64,000 nt of DNA from Variovorax sp. UMC13. GTDB taxonomy: Bacteria > Pseudomonadota > Gammaproteobacteria > Burkholderiales > Burkholderiaceae_C. Under the pieces are notes generated by a model. The model saw nothing but the letters and a program-made list of their open reading frames with translations, was not told where the DNA came from and made no database searches. Shown one piece after another: positions 8,358 to 16,212 of this stretch (positions are counted from its first letter, which is position 1; each line of letters starts with the position of its first letter). The stretch is from NCBI RefSeq assembly GCF_014170375.1, contig NZ_LZZW01000041.1:44372-108371 (forward strand), read 5' to 3'. Position numbers and translations under genes: made by a program.

Positions 8358-9581
8358 GTGCCGTCCCGCATCCCTCCCCTCCAGATCAGCGCGTACACCA
8401 CGACGTCGGCCGTCGGCGTCGGCAAGACGCCGCTGCTCGACGCCCTCGAAAACTCGCGCAGCGGGCTGCGGCCCAACGACTTCGGCGAGCTGCCGGCCAG
8501 CGGCCAGCGCCTGCCGACCTGGATCGGCCGGGTCGACGGCCTCGAAGCGCTGACGCTGCCCGAGTCCCTGGCTTCATGGGACTGCCGCAACAACCGCCTG
8601 GCCTGGCTGGGGCTGCAGGCCGACGGCTTCGCCGAGGCGGTGGCCGCGGCCCGCGCCAAGTACGGCCCGGCGCGCGTGGCCGTGATCCTCGGCACCTCGA
8701 CCTCCAGCATCGGCGAGACCGAAGCCGCCTACACCGCGCTGACGGCCGAGGGCGGCTTCCCGGCCGCGCAGCAGCGCCCGCTGGTCCACACGCCGCATTC
8801 GCTCTCGATGTTCGTGCAGGCCGCGCTGGGGCTCGAAGGCCCGTCGGAAACCATCTCGACGGCCTGCTCCTCGAGCGGCAAGGCCTTCGCCTCGGCCGAG
8901 CGGCTGATCCGCCTGGGGCTGGTCGACGCGGCCGTGGTCGGCGGCGTCGACACGCTGTGCGGCAGCGTGCTCTACGGCTTCAATTCGCTGGAGCTGGTGT
9001 CGCCCCAGCCCTGCCGCCCCTTCGACGCGGCGCGCGATGGCATCAGCCTGGGCGAGGCCGCGGGCTTCGCGCTGGTCGAGCGTGCCGCCACCGACGCGCC
9101 CGCCGATGCGCTCTACCTGCTGGGCTACGGCGAGGCCAGCGACGCCCACCACATGTCGACGCCGCACCCGCAGGGCGCGGGCGCCGAGCGCGCGCTCGAC
9201 GAGGCGCTGGCACGTTCCGGCCTCGGCACCGACGACATCGACTACATCAACATGCACGGCACGGCCAGCACCAAGAACGACGAGGTGGAAGGCGCGCTGA
9301 TCACCCGGCGCTTTCCTGAAAGCACGCACGCGAGTTCGACCAAGGGCTTCACCGGCCACACGCTGGGCGCGGCCGGCATCGTCGAGGCGGCCATCAGCCT
9401 GCTCTCGCTCGAGACCGGCCTGATGCCGGGCACCGTGAACACCACCGTGCTCGACACCGACTGCGGCCCGCAGATCAAGCTGCAGCCCGCGCGCGGCGAG
9501 GTGAAGTACGCCCTGTCCAATTCCTTCGGCTTCGGCGGCAACAACTGCGCCCTGATCTTCGGCAAGGGAGCCGCCGCATGA
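8358..9581 (+). CDS. Beta-ketoacyl-ACP synthase (FabB/FabF type) of a small biosynthetic cassette
   Basis: A 407-residue condensing enzyme with an intact Cys-His-His set: C170 in STACSSSGKAF, H300 in NMHGTAS and H334 in FTGHTLGAAG, plus K329. It starts at GTG (8358). It catalyses decarboxylative Claisen condensation of malonyl-ACP. The context marks it as secondary metabolism rather than housekeeping FabF: its stop overlaps the start of a chain-length-factor gene, and a halogenase-like flavoenzyme follows. Similar ketosynthase/CLF pairs occur in aryl-polyene, flexirubin and xanthomonadin pathways. No acyl carrier protein, dehydratase or ketoreductase gene is adjacent, so it must borrow these. 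Confidence 0.85.
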   Translation: MPSRIPPLQISAYTTTSAVGVGKTPLLDALENSRSGLRPNDFGELPASGQRLPTWIGRVDGLEALTLPESLASWDCRNNRLAWLGLQADGFAEAVAAARAKYGPARVAVILGTSTSSIGETEAAYTALTAEGGFPAAQQRPLVHTPHSLSMFVQAALGLEGPSETISTACSSSGKAFASAERLIRLGLVDAAVVGGVDTLCGSVLYGFNSLELVSPQPCRPFDAARDGISLGEAAGFALVERAATDAPADALYLLGYGEASDAHHMSTPHPQGAGAERALDEALARSGLGTDDIDYINMHGTASTKNDEVEGALITRRFPESTHASSTKGFTGHTLGAAGIVEAAISLLSLETGLMPGTVNTTVLDTDCGPQIKLQPARGEVKYALSNSFGFGGNNCALIFGKGAAA

Positions 9582-10381
9582 GCACGCCCACCCTCTACAT
9601 CGAAGGCCCGGCCTTCTGGGCCCCCACCCTGCCCGGCTGGGACATCGCCCGCGCGGCCTTCAACGGCACCGGCGCCCCGGTCGATCCGCCGGCCAAGCGG
9701 CCCGCGCCACAGGTGCTGGCACCGGCCGAGCGCCGCCGCGCGCCCGACACCGTGGCGCTGGCGCTCGAAGTCGCGGCGCAGGCCGTGGCCGCCTCCGGCC
9801 GCGAGGCCAAGGACCTGCCCTGCGTGTTCGCCTCGGCGCACGGCGACCTGGGTATCAACGACTACATGTGCGGCACGCTGGCGGCCGACCCAACCATGCT
9901 GTCGCCGATCAAGTTCCACAACTCGGTGCACAACGCCGCGGTGGGCTACTGGACCATCGGCACCGGCTGCATGGCCGCGAGCAACTCCGTCTCGGCCTTC
10001 GAGGCCACCTTCGCCTCGGCGCTGCTCGAAGCCGCAGCCCAGTGCGCGGCCGACGACGAAGCCGTGCTGCTGGTGGGTTACGACATGCCGGCGGTCGGCG
10101 CGCTGTCCTCGGTGACCACCAGCCGCGGCCTGCTCGCAGTGGCGCTGGTGATCGCGCCCGCGCGCACCGAGCGCACGGTGGCCGCCTTCGACTGGTCGCT
10201 GGTCACCGGCCCCTCGGCGCTGGCGGCCCCGCGCTCGGAAGCGGCGCAGGCGCTCGGCGCCAACGCGATCGCCGACGCGCTGCCGCTGTTCGAGGCCCTG
10301 GCCGGCGGGCAGCCGGAAATCGTTTCGATGCCACTCTCGGCGCAACTCTCGCTGCAACTGCAGCTTCGACAGCAAGGCTGA
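9578..10381 (+). CDS. Beta-ketoacyl synthase chain-length factor (half-length KS)
   Basis: A 267-residue protein resembling only the N-terminal half of a ketosynthase (PF13723-type). It has SAHGDLGINDYMC, FHNSVHNAAVGYW and TGCMAASNSVSAF. The two catalytic His motifs of the C-terminal half are missing, so it should not condense by itself. It probably pairs with the upstream ketosynthase to set product length, as in type II systems. The ATG overlaps the upstream stop (ATGA), a sign of coupled translation and 1:1 assembly. In aryl-polyene clusters such a protein sits beside an active KS. Confidence 0.82.
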   Translation: MSTPTLYIEGPAFWAPTLPGWDIARAAFNGTGAPVDPPAKRPAPQVLAPAERRRAPDTVALALEVAAQAVAASGREAKDLPCVFASAHGDLGINDYMCGTLAADPTMLSPIKFHNSVHNAAVGYWTIGTGCMAASNSVSAFEATFASALLEAAAQCAADDEAVLLVGYDMPAVGALSSVTTSRGLLAVALVIAPARTERTVAAFDWSLVTGPSALAAPRSEAAQALGANAIADALPLFEALAGGQPEIVSMPLSAQLSLQLQLRQQG

Positions 10382-10383
10382 AC

Positions 10384-12066
10384 ATGACGACCCCCACCAC
10401 GCCGACCGGCTCGCATCCGCAGCAACACGACGTGGTGATCATGGGCGGGGGCCTGGCCGGCCTCACGCTCGCGCTGCAGCTCAAGCAGCGCTTTCCCGAC
10501 ATCGACGTGCTGGTGCTCGAACGACGGAGCCACCCGGTGCCCCATGCGGCGCACAAGGTGGGCGAGTCGTCGGTGGAGATCGGCGCCCATTACTTCGACA
10601 CGGTGCTGGGCCTGAAGCCGCACATGCAGGACGCACAGCTGCGCAAGTTCGGCTTCCGCTTCTTCTTCAGCGAGGGCCGGCGCGACATCGACCAGGTGAC
10701 CGAGATCGGCGCCAGCCGCTACCTCGCGGTGCCCAGCTACCAGATCGACCGCGGCATCTTCGAGAACTACCTGGCCGAGGAGGCCGCGCGACGCGGCGTG
10801 AAGTTCATCGACCATGCACTGGTGCGCGGCATCGAGCTGGCCGAGGACACGCAGGCGCCGCACACGCTGCGCTGGACCCGCGACGGCGAAACCCACACCA
10901 TCGCCGCCCGCTGGCTGATCGACGCCTGCGGCCGCGCCGGCATGCTCAAGCGCAAGCTGGGCCTGGCCGAGCCCAATGCGCACGACGCCAATGCGGTGTG
11001 GTTCCGCATCAGCGACCGCATCACGCTCGACGACTGGAGCGACGACCCCGAATGGCGCGCGCGCTGCACGCCGCAGGCGCGCTGGCTCTCGACCAACCAC
11101 CTGGTGGGCGCGGGCTACTGGGTCTGGCTGATCCCGCTGGCCTCTGGCTCGCACTCGGTGGGCATCGTGGCCGACCCCAAGTACCACCCGCTCGACACCA
11201 TGGACCGCTTCGACAAGGCCATGGACTGGTTCGCGCGCTACCAGCCACGGCTGTTCGACGAACTCGACGGCAAGCGGCACCTGCTGCAGGACTTCGCCTT
11301 CTTCAAGAACTTCTCGTACGGCTGCCAGCAGGTCTTCTCCGAAAAGCGCTGGGCGCTGACGGGCGAGGCGGGCCTGTTCCTCGACCCCTTCTATTCGCCC
11401 GGCAGCGACTTCATCGCCATCGGCAACACTTACATCACCGACCTGATCGGCCACGACCGCGCCGGCCATTCGCTGAGCGCGCGCGCGCAGCTCTACGACC
11501 AGCTCTACCACTCCTTCTACGAGAGCACGCTGGCGCTCTACCAGGACCAGTACGGCCTGTTCGGCGACCCCGAGGTGCTGCCGGTGAAAGTGATCTGGGA
11601 CTACACCTACTACTGGGGCGTGCTCGCGCAGATCTTCTTCCACGACCGGCTGACCGACCTGGCGCTGCTGGGCAGCCTGAAGGAAGAGCTGCAGCATTCG
11701 CAGGCCCTCAACATCGAGGTGCAGGCGCTGATGCGCGCCTGGTCAGCCGCCAGCCCCAAGCACAACGCGGCCGTGATGCTCGACCAGGCTTCGCTGCCCT
11801 GGTTCGCCGAACTCAACCGCAGCATGAACGACACGCTCGACGACGCCGCCTTCCAGGCCCGCATCCGGGGCTCGGTGGCGCAACTGCACCAGCTCGCGCA
11901 GGAGATCCGCGATCGCGCGCTGGCCTGCGACCCGACGATCGACGACAGCGCGCTGCGCGCCCTGCTGGACCAGCGCCCCGCCGCAAGCCAAACCGACTCG
12001 GTGATGCTCTTCGAGGCCCCCACCCACGCTCCGTCCCCTTCTAGGACCACCGCGGAACCGGCTTAG
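10384..12066 (+). CDS. FAD-dependent halogenase-like oxidoreductase (tryptophan-halogenase superfamily)
   Basis: A 560-residue flavoprotein. The dinucleotide-binding motif is GGGLAGLTLA (about 21-30). GESS follows at 60-63. K88 in LRKFGFRFFF lies where halogenases carry the lysine that reacts with hypohalous acid. WVWLIP at 246-251 fits the WxWxIP halogenase signature. DPFYSPGSDF is the later FAD contact. The residues suggest true halogenation, but related dehydrogenases exist. It begins 2 bp after the chain-length-factor gene. Its last codons (RTTAEPA and the TAG stop) fall inside a dispersed repeat element, so the native C-terminus may have been replaced. Confidence 0.78.
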   Translation: MTTPTTPTGSHPQQHDVVIMGGGLAGLTLALQLKQRFPDIDVLVLERRSHPVPHAAHKVGESSVEIGAHYFDTVLGLKPHMQDAQLRKFGFRFFFSEGRRDIDQVTEIGASRYLAVPSYQIDRGIFENYLAEEAARRGVKFIDHALVRGIELAEDTQAPHTLRWTRDGETHTIAARWLIDACGRAGMLKRKLGLAEPNAHDANAVWFRISDRITLDDWSDDPEWRARCTPQARWLSTNHLVGAGYWVWLIPLASGSHSVGIVADPKYHPLDTMDRFDKAMDWFARYQPRLFDELDGKRHLLQDFAFFKNFSYGCQQVFSEKRWALTGEAGLFLDPFYSPGSDFIAIGNTYITDLIGHDRAGHSLSARAQLYDQLYHSFYESTLALYQDQYGLFGDPEVLPVKVIWDYTYYWGVLAQIFFHDRLTDLALLGSLKEELQHSQALNIEVQALMRAWSAASPKHNAAVMLDQASLPWFAELNRSMNDTLDDAAFQARIRGSVAQLHQLAQEIRDRALACDPTIDDSALRALLDQRPAASQTDSVMLFEAPTHAPSPSRTTAEPA

Positions 12067-12135
12067 CCGGGCCGCTGGTGGTGCCCCCGGTCGGGGGTTG
12101 GCGAAGCGATACGCAGTGCGCGCAGCCTGGGGGCG
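12041..12135. repeat. Dispersed intergenic repeat, copy A
   Basis: The first of four related copies in this window (others at 39881, 55181 and 56541). It contains the CCGCGGAACCGGC ... GCCGGGCCG hairpin, a second hairpin of CCCCC/GGGGG, then GGTTGGCGAAGCGA, ACGCAGTGCGCGCAGCC and TGGGGGCG. It spans the final codons and stop of the halogenase-like gene and runs to 58 bp before the response-regulator start. All four copies point the same way on the top strand. Confidence 0.85.
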
Positions 12136-12141
12136 AGCATG

Positions 12142-12157
12142 TTTACTTTAACTTTAC
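12142..12157 (+). promoter_or_regulatory. Direct-repeat box for an OmpR/PmrA-type regulator
   Basis: TTTAC at 12142-12146 is repeated exactly at 12153-12157, an 11-bp period that places both on one face of the helix. The spacer is TTTAAC. Response regulators of the PhoB/PmrA/QseB group bind such tandem half-sites. It lies 37 bp ahead of the regulator gene and just outside the repeat element, so autoregulation is likely. Confidence 0.55.
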
Positions 12158-12193
12158 GGAGCGTTCAAGCCGACTTGTCGGCACCGGAACATC

Positions 12194-12916
12194 ATGGCGG
12201 CCATGAGCACACCCCAGATCCTGATGATCGAAGACGACGCCCGCCTCGCACAGATGGTGAGCGAGTACCTGGCGCAATCGGGTTTCGGCGTCAGGCACGC
12301 GGCGGACGGCGGTGCCGGCCTGGCGCAGCTGCAGGAGCACGCGCCCGACCTGGTGATCCTCGACCTGATGCTGCCCGACATCGACGGGCTCGAGGTCTGC
12401 CGCCGCATCCGCGCGCTGCCGGGTGCGCTGGCCAAGGTGTCGATCCTCATGCTCACCGCCAAGGGCGATCCGATGGACCGCATCATCGGCCTGGAGATCG
12501 GCGCCGACGACTACCTGCCCAAGCCCTTCGAGCCGCGCGAGCTGCTGGCGCGCATCCGCGCGGTGCTGCGCCGGCGCAGCGACAACACCAGCGAGGCGAC
12601 CGCGACCGAGGTGGTGCGCTTCGGCACGCTCGAGATCGACCGCAACGCGCGCAGCGTGACGGTCGGCGGCGTGCTGGCCGACCTGACCTCCTACCAGTTC
12701 GACCTGCTGGTCGCGATGGCCGAGCGCGCGGGCCGCGTGCTCACGCGCGACCAGATCATGGAGGCCGTGCGCGGCCGCGAGCTCGAGGCCTTCGACCGCT
12801 CGATCGACGTGCACATGGGCCGCATCCGGGCCGCGATCGAGGTCGACGCGAAGAACCCCAAGCGCATCCTCACGGTGCGCGGCGTGGGCTACGTGTTCGC
12901 CAAGCAGCAGGACTGA
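12194..12916 (+). CDS. OmpR/PhoB-family response regulator
   Basis: A 240-residue two-domain protein. In the receiver, the acidic cluster is E13-D14-D15, the phospho-acceptor is D57 in LVILDLMLPD, and K111 in DDYLPKPFEP is conserved. The C-terminal winged helix (about 140-236) has RFGTLEIDRNARSV, RVLTRDQIMEAVRG and SIDVHMGRIRAAIE. It is followed after 19 bp by a sensor kinase gene. A second possible start is 9 bp downstream (MSTPQIL). Its position next to the ketosynthase/halogenase cassette suggests, but does not show, that it controls it. Confidence 0.93.
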   Translation: MAAMSTPQILMIEDDARLAQMVSEYLAQSGFGVRHAADGGAGLAQLQEHAPDLVILDLMLPDIDGLEVCRRIRALPGALAKVSILMLTAKGDPMDRIIGLEIGADDYLPKPFEPRELLARIRAVLRRRSDNTSEATATEVVRFGTLEIDRNARSVTVGGVLADLTSYQFDLLVAMAERAGRVLTRDQIMEAVRGRELEAFDRSIDVHMGRIRAAIEVDAKNPKRILTVRGVGYVFAKQQD

Positions 12917-12935
12917 GGCGAAGGCCTCGACGACC

Positions 12936-14120
12936 ATGATCCGGCTCTTCACCCGCCATCTCTACGTGCGCATCTGGCTGGCCGTGCTGGCCGGCGTGGC
13001 CGTGGTGACGCTGGCCGCGGGCTGGGCCTGGCAGATGGCCGACGAGCAGCGCAGCGCGCCGCTGCCGCGCGAGGTGGTGCTGCGCGACGAGCAGGACCGG
13101 GTGATCGGCACCGGCCAGTCGCTGCGCACCAGCCGGCCGGGCGAGGGCCTGGAGTTCACCGTCACGCTCAAGGATGGCCAGAACTTCCAGATGCAGTTCG
13201 CCCCGCGCCAGAACCGCACGGGCGGCCCGCCGCCCTGGGTCCGGCCCCAGTCGGGCTTCTTCTGGCTCTTGAGCCTGGTCGGGCTGGCGGTGGCGATCGG
13301 CCTGTTCCCGGTGGTGCGGCGCCTCACGCAACGGCTCGAGACCCTGCAGCGCGGCGTGCAGCGCTGGGGCGAAGGCGACCTGTCGGCGCGCGTGCCCGAA
13401 GAGGGGCAGGACGAGGTGGCCGACCTCTCCAAGAACTTCAACGCCGCCGCCGCGCGCGTCGAGACGCTGGTGCGCTCTCACAAGTCGCTGCTGGCCAACG
13501 CCTCGCACGAACTGCGCTCGCCGCTCACGCGCATCCGCATGGGCCTGGAACTGATCGGCGAGCGCCCCAGCCCGGGCGCGCGCGACGAGATCTCGCGCAA
13601 CATCGGCGAGCTCGACCAGCTGATCGACGAGATCCTGCTGGCCAGCCGGCTCGACGCCAGCGAGGCCGACATGGGCACCATCGAGACGGTCGACCTGCTG
13701 GGCCTGGCGGCCGAGGAATGCGCGCGCACCACGGCCGAGCTCGACCTGGCCGAGGGCACCGACAGCGCGGCGCTGCAGGTGCGCGGCGTCTCGCGGCTGC
13801 TGCGGCGCGCGATCCGCAACCTGCTGGAGAACGCGCGCCGCTACGGCGCGGGCGAGATCAGCCTGCAGCTCGCGACGCACGGCGACCAGGTCCGCCTGAG
13901 CGTGAGCGACCGCGGCCCGGGCGTGCCGCCCGTCCTGCGCGACCGCATCTTCGAGCCCTTCTACCGGCTGCCGGGCGCGAGCGAGCGCGACGGCGGCGTG
14001 GGCCTGGGCCTGGCGCTGGTCAAGTCGATCGTGGAGCGCCACGAAGGCACGGTGCACTGCGAGGACCGGCCCGGCGGCGGCGCCAGCTTCGTGCTCGAGC
14101 TGCCGATGCGCACGGCCTGA
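12936..14120 (+). CDS. Membrane sensor histidine kinase
   Basis: A 394-residue protein. It has transmembrane helix 1 (about 12-32), a short periplasmic sensor of about 75 residues with a Pro-rich end (GGPPPW), and helix 2 (about 107-126). A HAMP linker follows, then the H-box with H191 in ASHELRSPLTRIRMG, N-box NLLENARRYG, and ATP lid motifs SDRGPGVPP and GVGLGLALVKSIV. It is EnvZ/RstB-like in layout and should phosphorylate the regulator encoded just upstream. The small sensor domain suggests detection of ions, peptides or envelope stress; the signal is unknown. Confidence 0.92.
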   Translation: MIRLFTRHLYVRIWLAVLAGVAVVTLAAGWAWQMADEQRSAPLPREVVLRDEQDRVIGTGQSLRTSRPGEGLEFTVTLKDGQNFQMQFAPRQNRTGGPPPWVRPQSGFFWLLSLVGLAVAIGLFPVVRRLTQRLETLQRGVQRWGEGDLSARVPEEGQDEVADLSKNFNAAAARVETLVRSHKSLLANASHELRSPLTRIRMGLELIGERPSPGARDEISRNIGELDQLIDEILLASRLDASEADMGTIETVDLLGLAAEECARTTAELDLAEGTDSAALQVRGVSRLLRRAIRNLLENARRYGAGEISLQLATHGDQVRLSVSDRGPGVPPVLRDRIFEPFYRLPGASERDGGVGLGLALVKSIVERHEGTVHCEDRPGGGASFVLELPMRTA

Positions 14121-14129
14121 GATCAGCTT

Positions 14130-14930
14130 TTAGCGGCCGACCTGGCTGCTCAGCGATGCGCGGTCGTAGTGCAGCGCCGCGTAGCGGAAAAAGGCCTCGA
14201 GCGCCACGAAGTAGCAGTACAGGAAACCGGCGCCGCCGCACAGGAAACCGAGCCGGAACACATAGAGCCGCAGGAACATCGCGGTGCCGCCGGCCATGCC
14301 GCGCAGCACGCCGCCGCGCTTGCCCAGCGCGGCCCGCTTGGCGGCGCCGAGCATCGCGTACTGCGTGAGCTTTTCCAGGCTGCCGCGCACCGTCTCGCGC
14401 GAGTGATGCAGCAGCTTGCCGCGCAGCACATGGCGCGGCGCATCGGCGAAGCCGGGATAGAACACCGCCTCCTCGTGCACCACGCCGGTGTAGCCGGCCA
14501 GCATGTCGCGCCGGAACAGCCGCTCCGGGCCCTTGCCCGCGCGGTAGGCCTTGAGCTCGTGCCCGTAGGCCACCATGCGCCAGCAGACGCGCCAGACCGC
14601 GGCCTCGTTCGAGCGCACCGCCGCCTCGATCTGCGCCTGCAGCGCGGGCGTGACGACCTCGTCGGCATCGAGGAAGAAGACGAAGTCGCCGGTGGCGTGT
14701 TCGAGCAGCCGGCTGCGCTGCACGCCGAAGCCCTGCCAGTCGGGGTAGACCACCACGGTGGCGCCCGCGGCCTGCGAGCGCGCGACCGTGGCGTCGGTGC
14801 TGCCGCTGTCAATCACCAGCAGCTGGTCGGCGAAGGCGGCGCTGCGCAGGCAGGCCTCGATGCGGTGCGCCTCGTTCTTGGCGAGCACGCCGATGGTCAG
14901 CGTGGGCCTTGCGGCAGGCGCCTGGGTCAC
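14130..14930 (-). CDS. Family 2 glycosyltransferase, WaaE/KdtX-like
   Basis: A 266-residue enzyme with GT-A start LTIGVLAKNEAHRIEACLRS, a nucleotide-binding stretch LLVIDSGSTDATV and the metal-binding DXD equivalent in FFLDADEVV (about 95). YTGVVHEEAVF and LLHHSRETVRGSLEKLTQYA are typical of the WaaE (lipopolysaccharide inner-core glucosyltransferase) branch. Its C-terminal part is hydrophobic and probably membrane-associated. It is convergent with the kinase gene and upstream of the zinc-finger gene in the genome order. A role in LPS or other surface glycans is likely. Confidence 0.82.
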   Translation of the reverse strand: MTQAPAARPTLTIGVLAKNEAHRIEACLRSAAFADQLLVIDSGSTDATVARSQAAGATVVVYPDWQGFGVQRSRLLEHATGDFVFFLDADEVVTPALQAQIEAAVRSNEAAVWRVCWRMVAYGHELKAYRAGKGPERLFRRDMLAGYTGVVHEEAVFYPGFADAPRHVLRGKLLHHSRETVRGSLEKLTQYAMLGAAKRAALGKRGGVLRGMAGGTAMFLRLYVFRLGFLCGGAGFLYCYFVALEAFFRYAALHYDRASLSSQVGR

Positions 14931-14943
14931 GCGATGGGCCGGG

Positions 14944-15153
14944 TCAGTGGCCGTGGGCCACCGTTTCGCCGGCTTTGAGGCGGTACACCGTGCCGCAGTA
15001 CGGGCACTTGGCTTCGCCGTTGCGGGCCACGTCCAGGTAGACCTTGGGGTGCCCGCTCCAGAGCTTCATGTCGGCCTTGGGGTTGGGGCAGAAGACGCCG
15101 CCCTGGTGGTTCAGGTCGGTGGCGAGCAGTTCGACGACAGCTTGGGTGGCCAT
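14944..15153 (-). CDS. zf-CHCC zinc-finger domain protein
   Basis: A 69-residue protein with Cys in VFCPNP and CPYC plus His residues arranged as in the zf-CHCC family (homologous to the mitochondrial NDUFS6 subunit of complex I). The end YRLKAGE is usual for this family. It lies 2 bp after the ilvE stop on the same strand and is probably cotranscribed; this ilvE/zf-CHCC pairing is common in betaproteobacteria. The molecular role is not established in bacteria. Confidence 0.88.
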   Translation of the reverse strand: MATQAVVELLATDLNHQGGVFCPNPKADMKLWSGHPKVYLDVARNGEAKCPYCGTVYRLKAGETVAHGH

Positions 15154-15155
15154 GT

Positions 15156-16094
15156 TCAGACTTTCGTGAGCCAGTGGGCGTACTTGGGGTTCTTGCCGTT
15201 CACGATGTCGAAGAAGGCCGCCTGGATCTTCTCGGTGACGGGGCCGCGCGAGCCGATGCCGATCTCGACCCGGTCGAGCTCGCGGATCGGCGTGACTTCG
15301 GCCGCCGTGCCGGTGAAGAAGGCCTCGTCGGCGATGTAGACCTCGTCGCGCGTGATGCGCTTCTGCACCAGCTCGATGCCGAGGTCCTTGCAGATGTGCA
15401 GGATGGTGTTGCGCGTGATGCCGTTGAGCGCGCCGGCCGACAGGTCGGGCGTGTAGACCACGCCGTCCTTGACCACGAACACGTTCTCGCCCGCACCTTC
15501 GGACACGAAACCGCTGGCGTCCAGCAGCAGCGCTTCGTCGTAGCCGTCGTCCAGCGCTTCCATGTTGGCCAGGATCGAGTTGCTGTAGTTGCTGACCGCC
15601 TTGGCCTGCGTCATCGTGATGTTCACGTGGTGGCGGGTGTAGCTCGAGGTCTTCACGCGGATGCCGCGCTTCATGCCCTCCTCGCCCAGGTAGGCGCCCC
15701 AGGCCCAGGCCGCGACCATCGCGTGGATGGTGTTGCCGCGCGGGTTCACGCCCAGCTTCTCCGACCCGATCCACACCAGCGGGCGCAGGTAGCAGCTCTC
15801 GAGATTGTTCTCGCGCACCACCTGGAGCTGCGCTTCGTTGAGCTCTTCCTTGGTGAAGGGCAGCTTCATGCGCAGGATCTTGGCGCTGTTGAACAGCCGG
15901 TCGGTGTGCTCCTGCAGGCGGAAGATCGCGGTGCCGCCCACAGTCTTGTAGGCGCGCACGCCTTCGAACGCGCCGCAGCCGTAGTGCAGGGTGTGGCTGA
16001 GCACGTGGATCTTGGCATCGCGCCATTCCACCAGTTGGCCGTCCATCCAGATCTTGCCGTCACGGTCATCCAGCGAGGGGGGGAGCACGCTCAT
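15156..16094 (-). CDS. ilvE: Branched-chain amino acid aminotransferase
   Basis: A 312-residue fold-type IV PLP enzyme. HTLHYGCGAFEGVRAY is the IlvE N-terminal signature. SSYTRHHVNITMTQAKAVSNYSNS includes the PLP lysine. The phosphate loop and substrate motifs FVSEGAGENVFVV and GITRNTIL follow. It transfers amino groups between glutamate and the keto acids of Leu, Ile and Val in the cytosol. The start MSVLPPSLDDRDGKIWMDG fits the family. It is divergent from rdgC. Confidence 0.95.
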   Translation of the reverse strand: MSVLPPSLDDRDGKIWMDGQLVEWRDAKIHVLSHTLHYGCGAFEGVRAYKTVGGTAIFRLQEHTDRLFNSAKILRMKLPFTKEELNEAQLQVVRENNLESCYLRPLVWIGSEKLGVNPRGNTIHAMVAAWAWGAYLGEEGMKRGIRVKTSSYTRHHVNITMTQAKAVSNYSNSILANMEALDDGYDEALLLDASGFVSEGAGENVFVVKDGVVYTPDLSAGALNGITRNTILHICKDLGIELVQKRITRDEVYIADEAFFTGTAAEVTPIRELDRVEIGIGSRGPVTEKIQAAFFDIVNGKNPKYAHWLTKV

Positions 16095-16212
16095 GTTGTT
16101 TGTCCTTTTGAAGCAACGGAAAGTCGCAAAAGCTTTCGATTTTACGATGGAGGCCGAAGCCGGCACCCCCACAATGGCCGGTTTTGCCAATCAGACCCCC
16201 AGGAAGGTTTCA

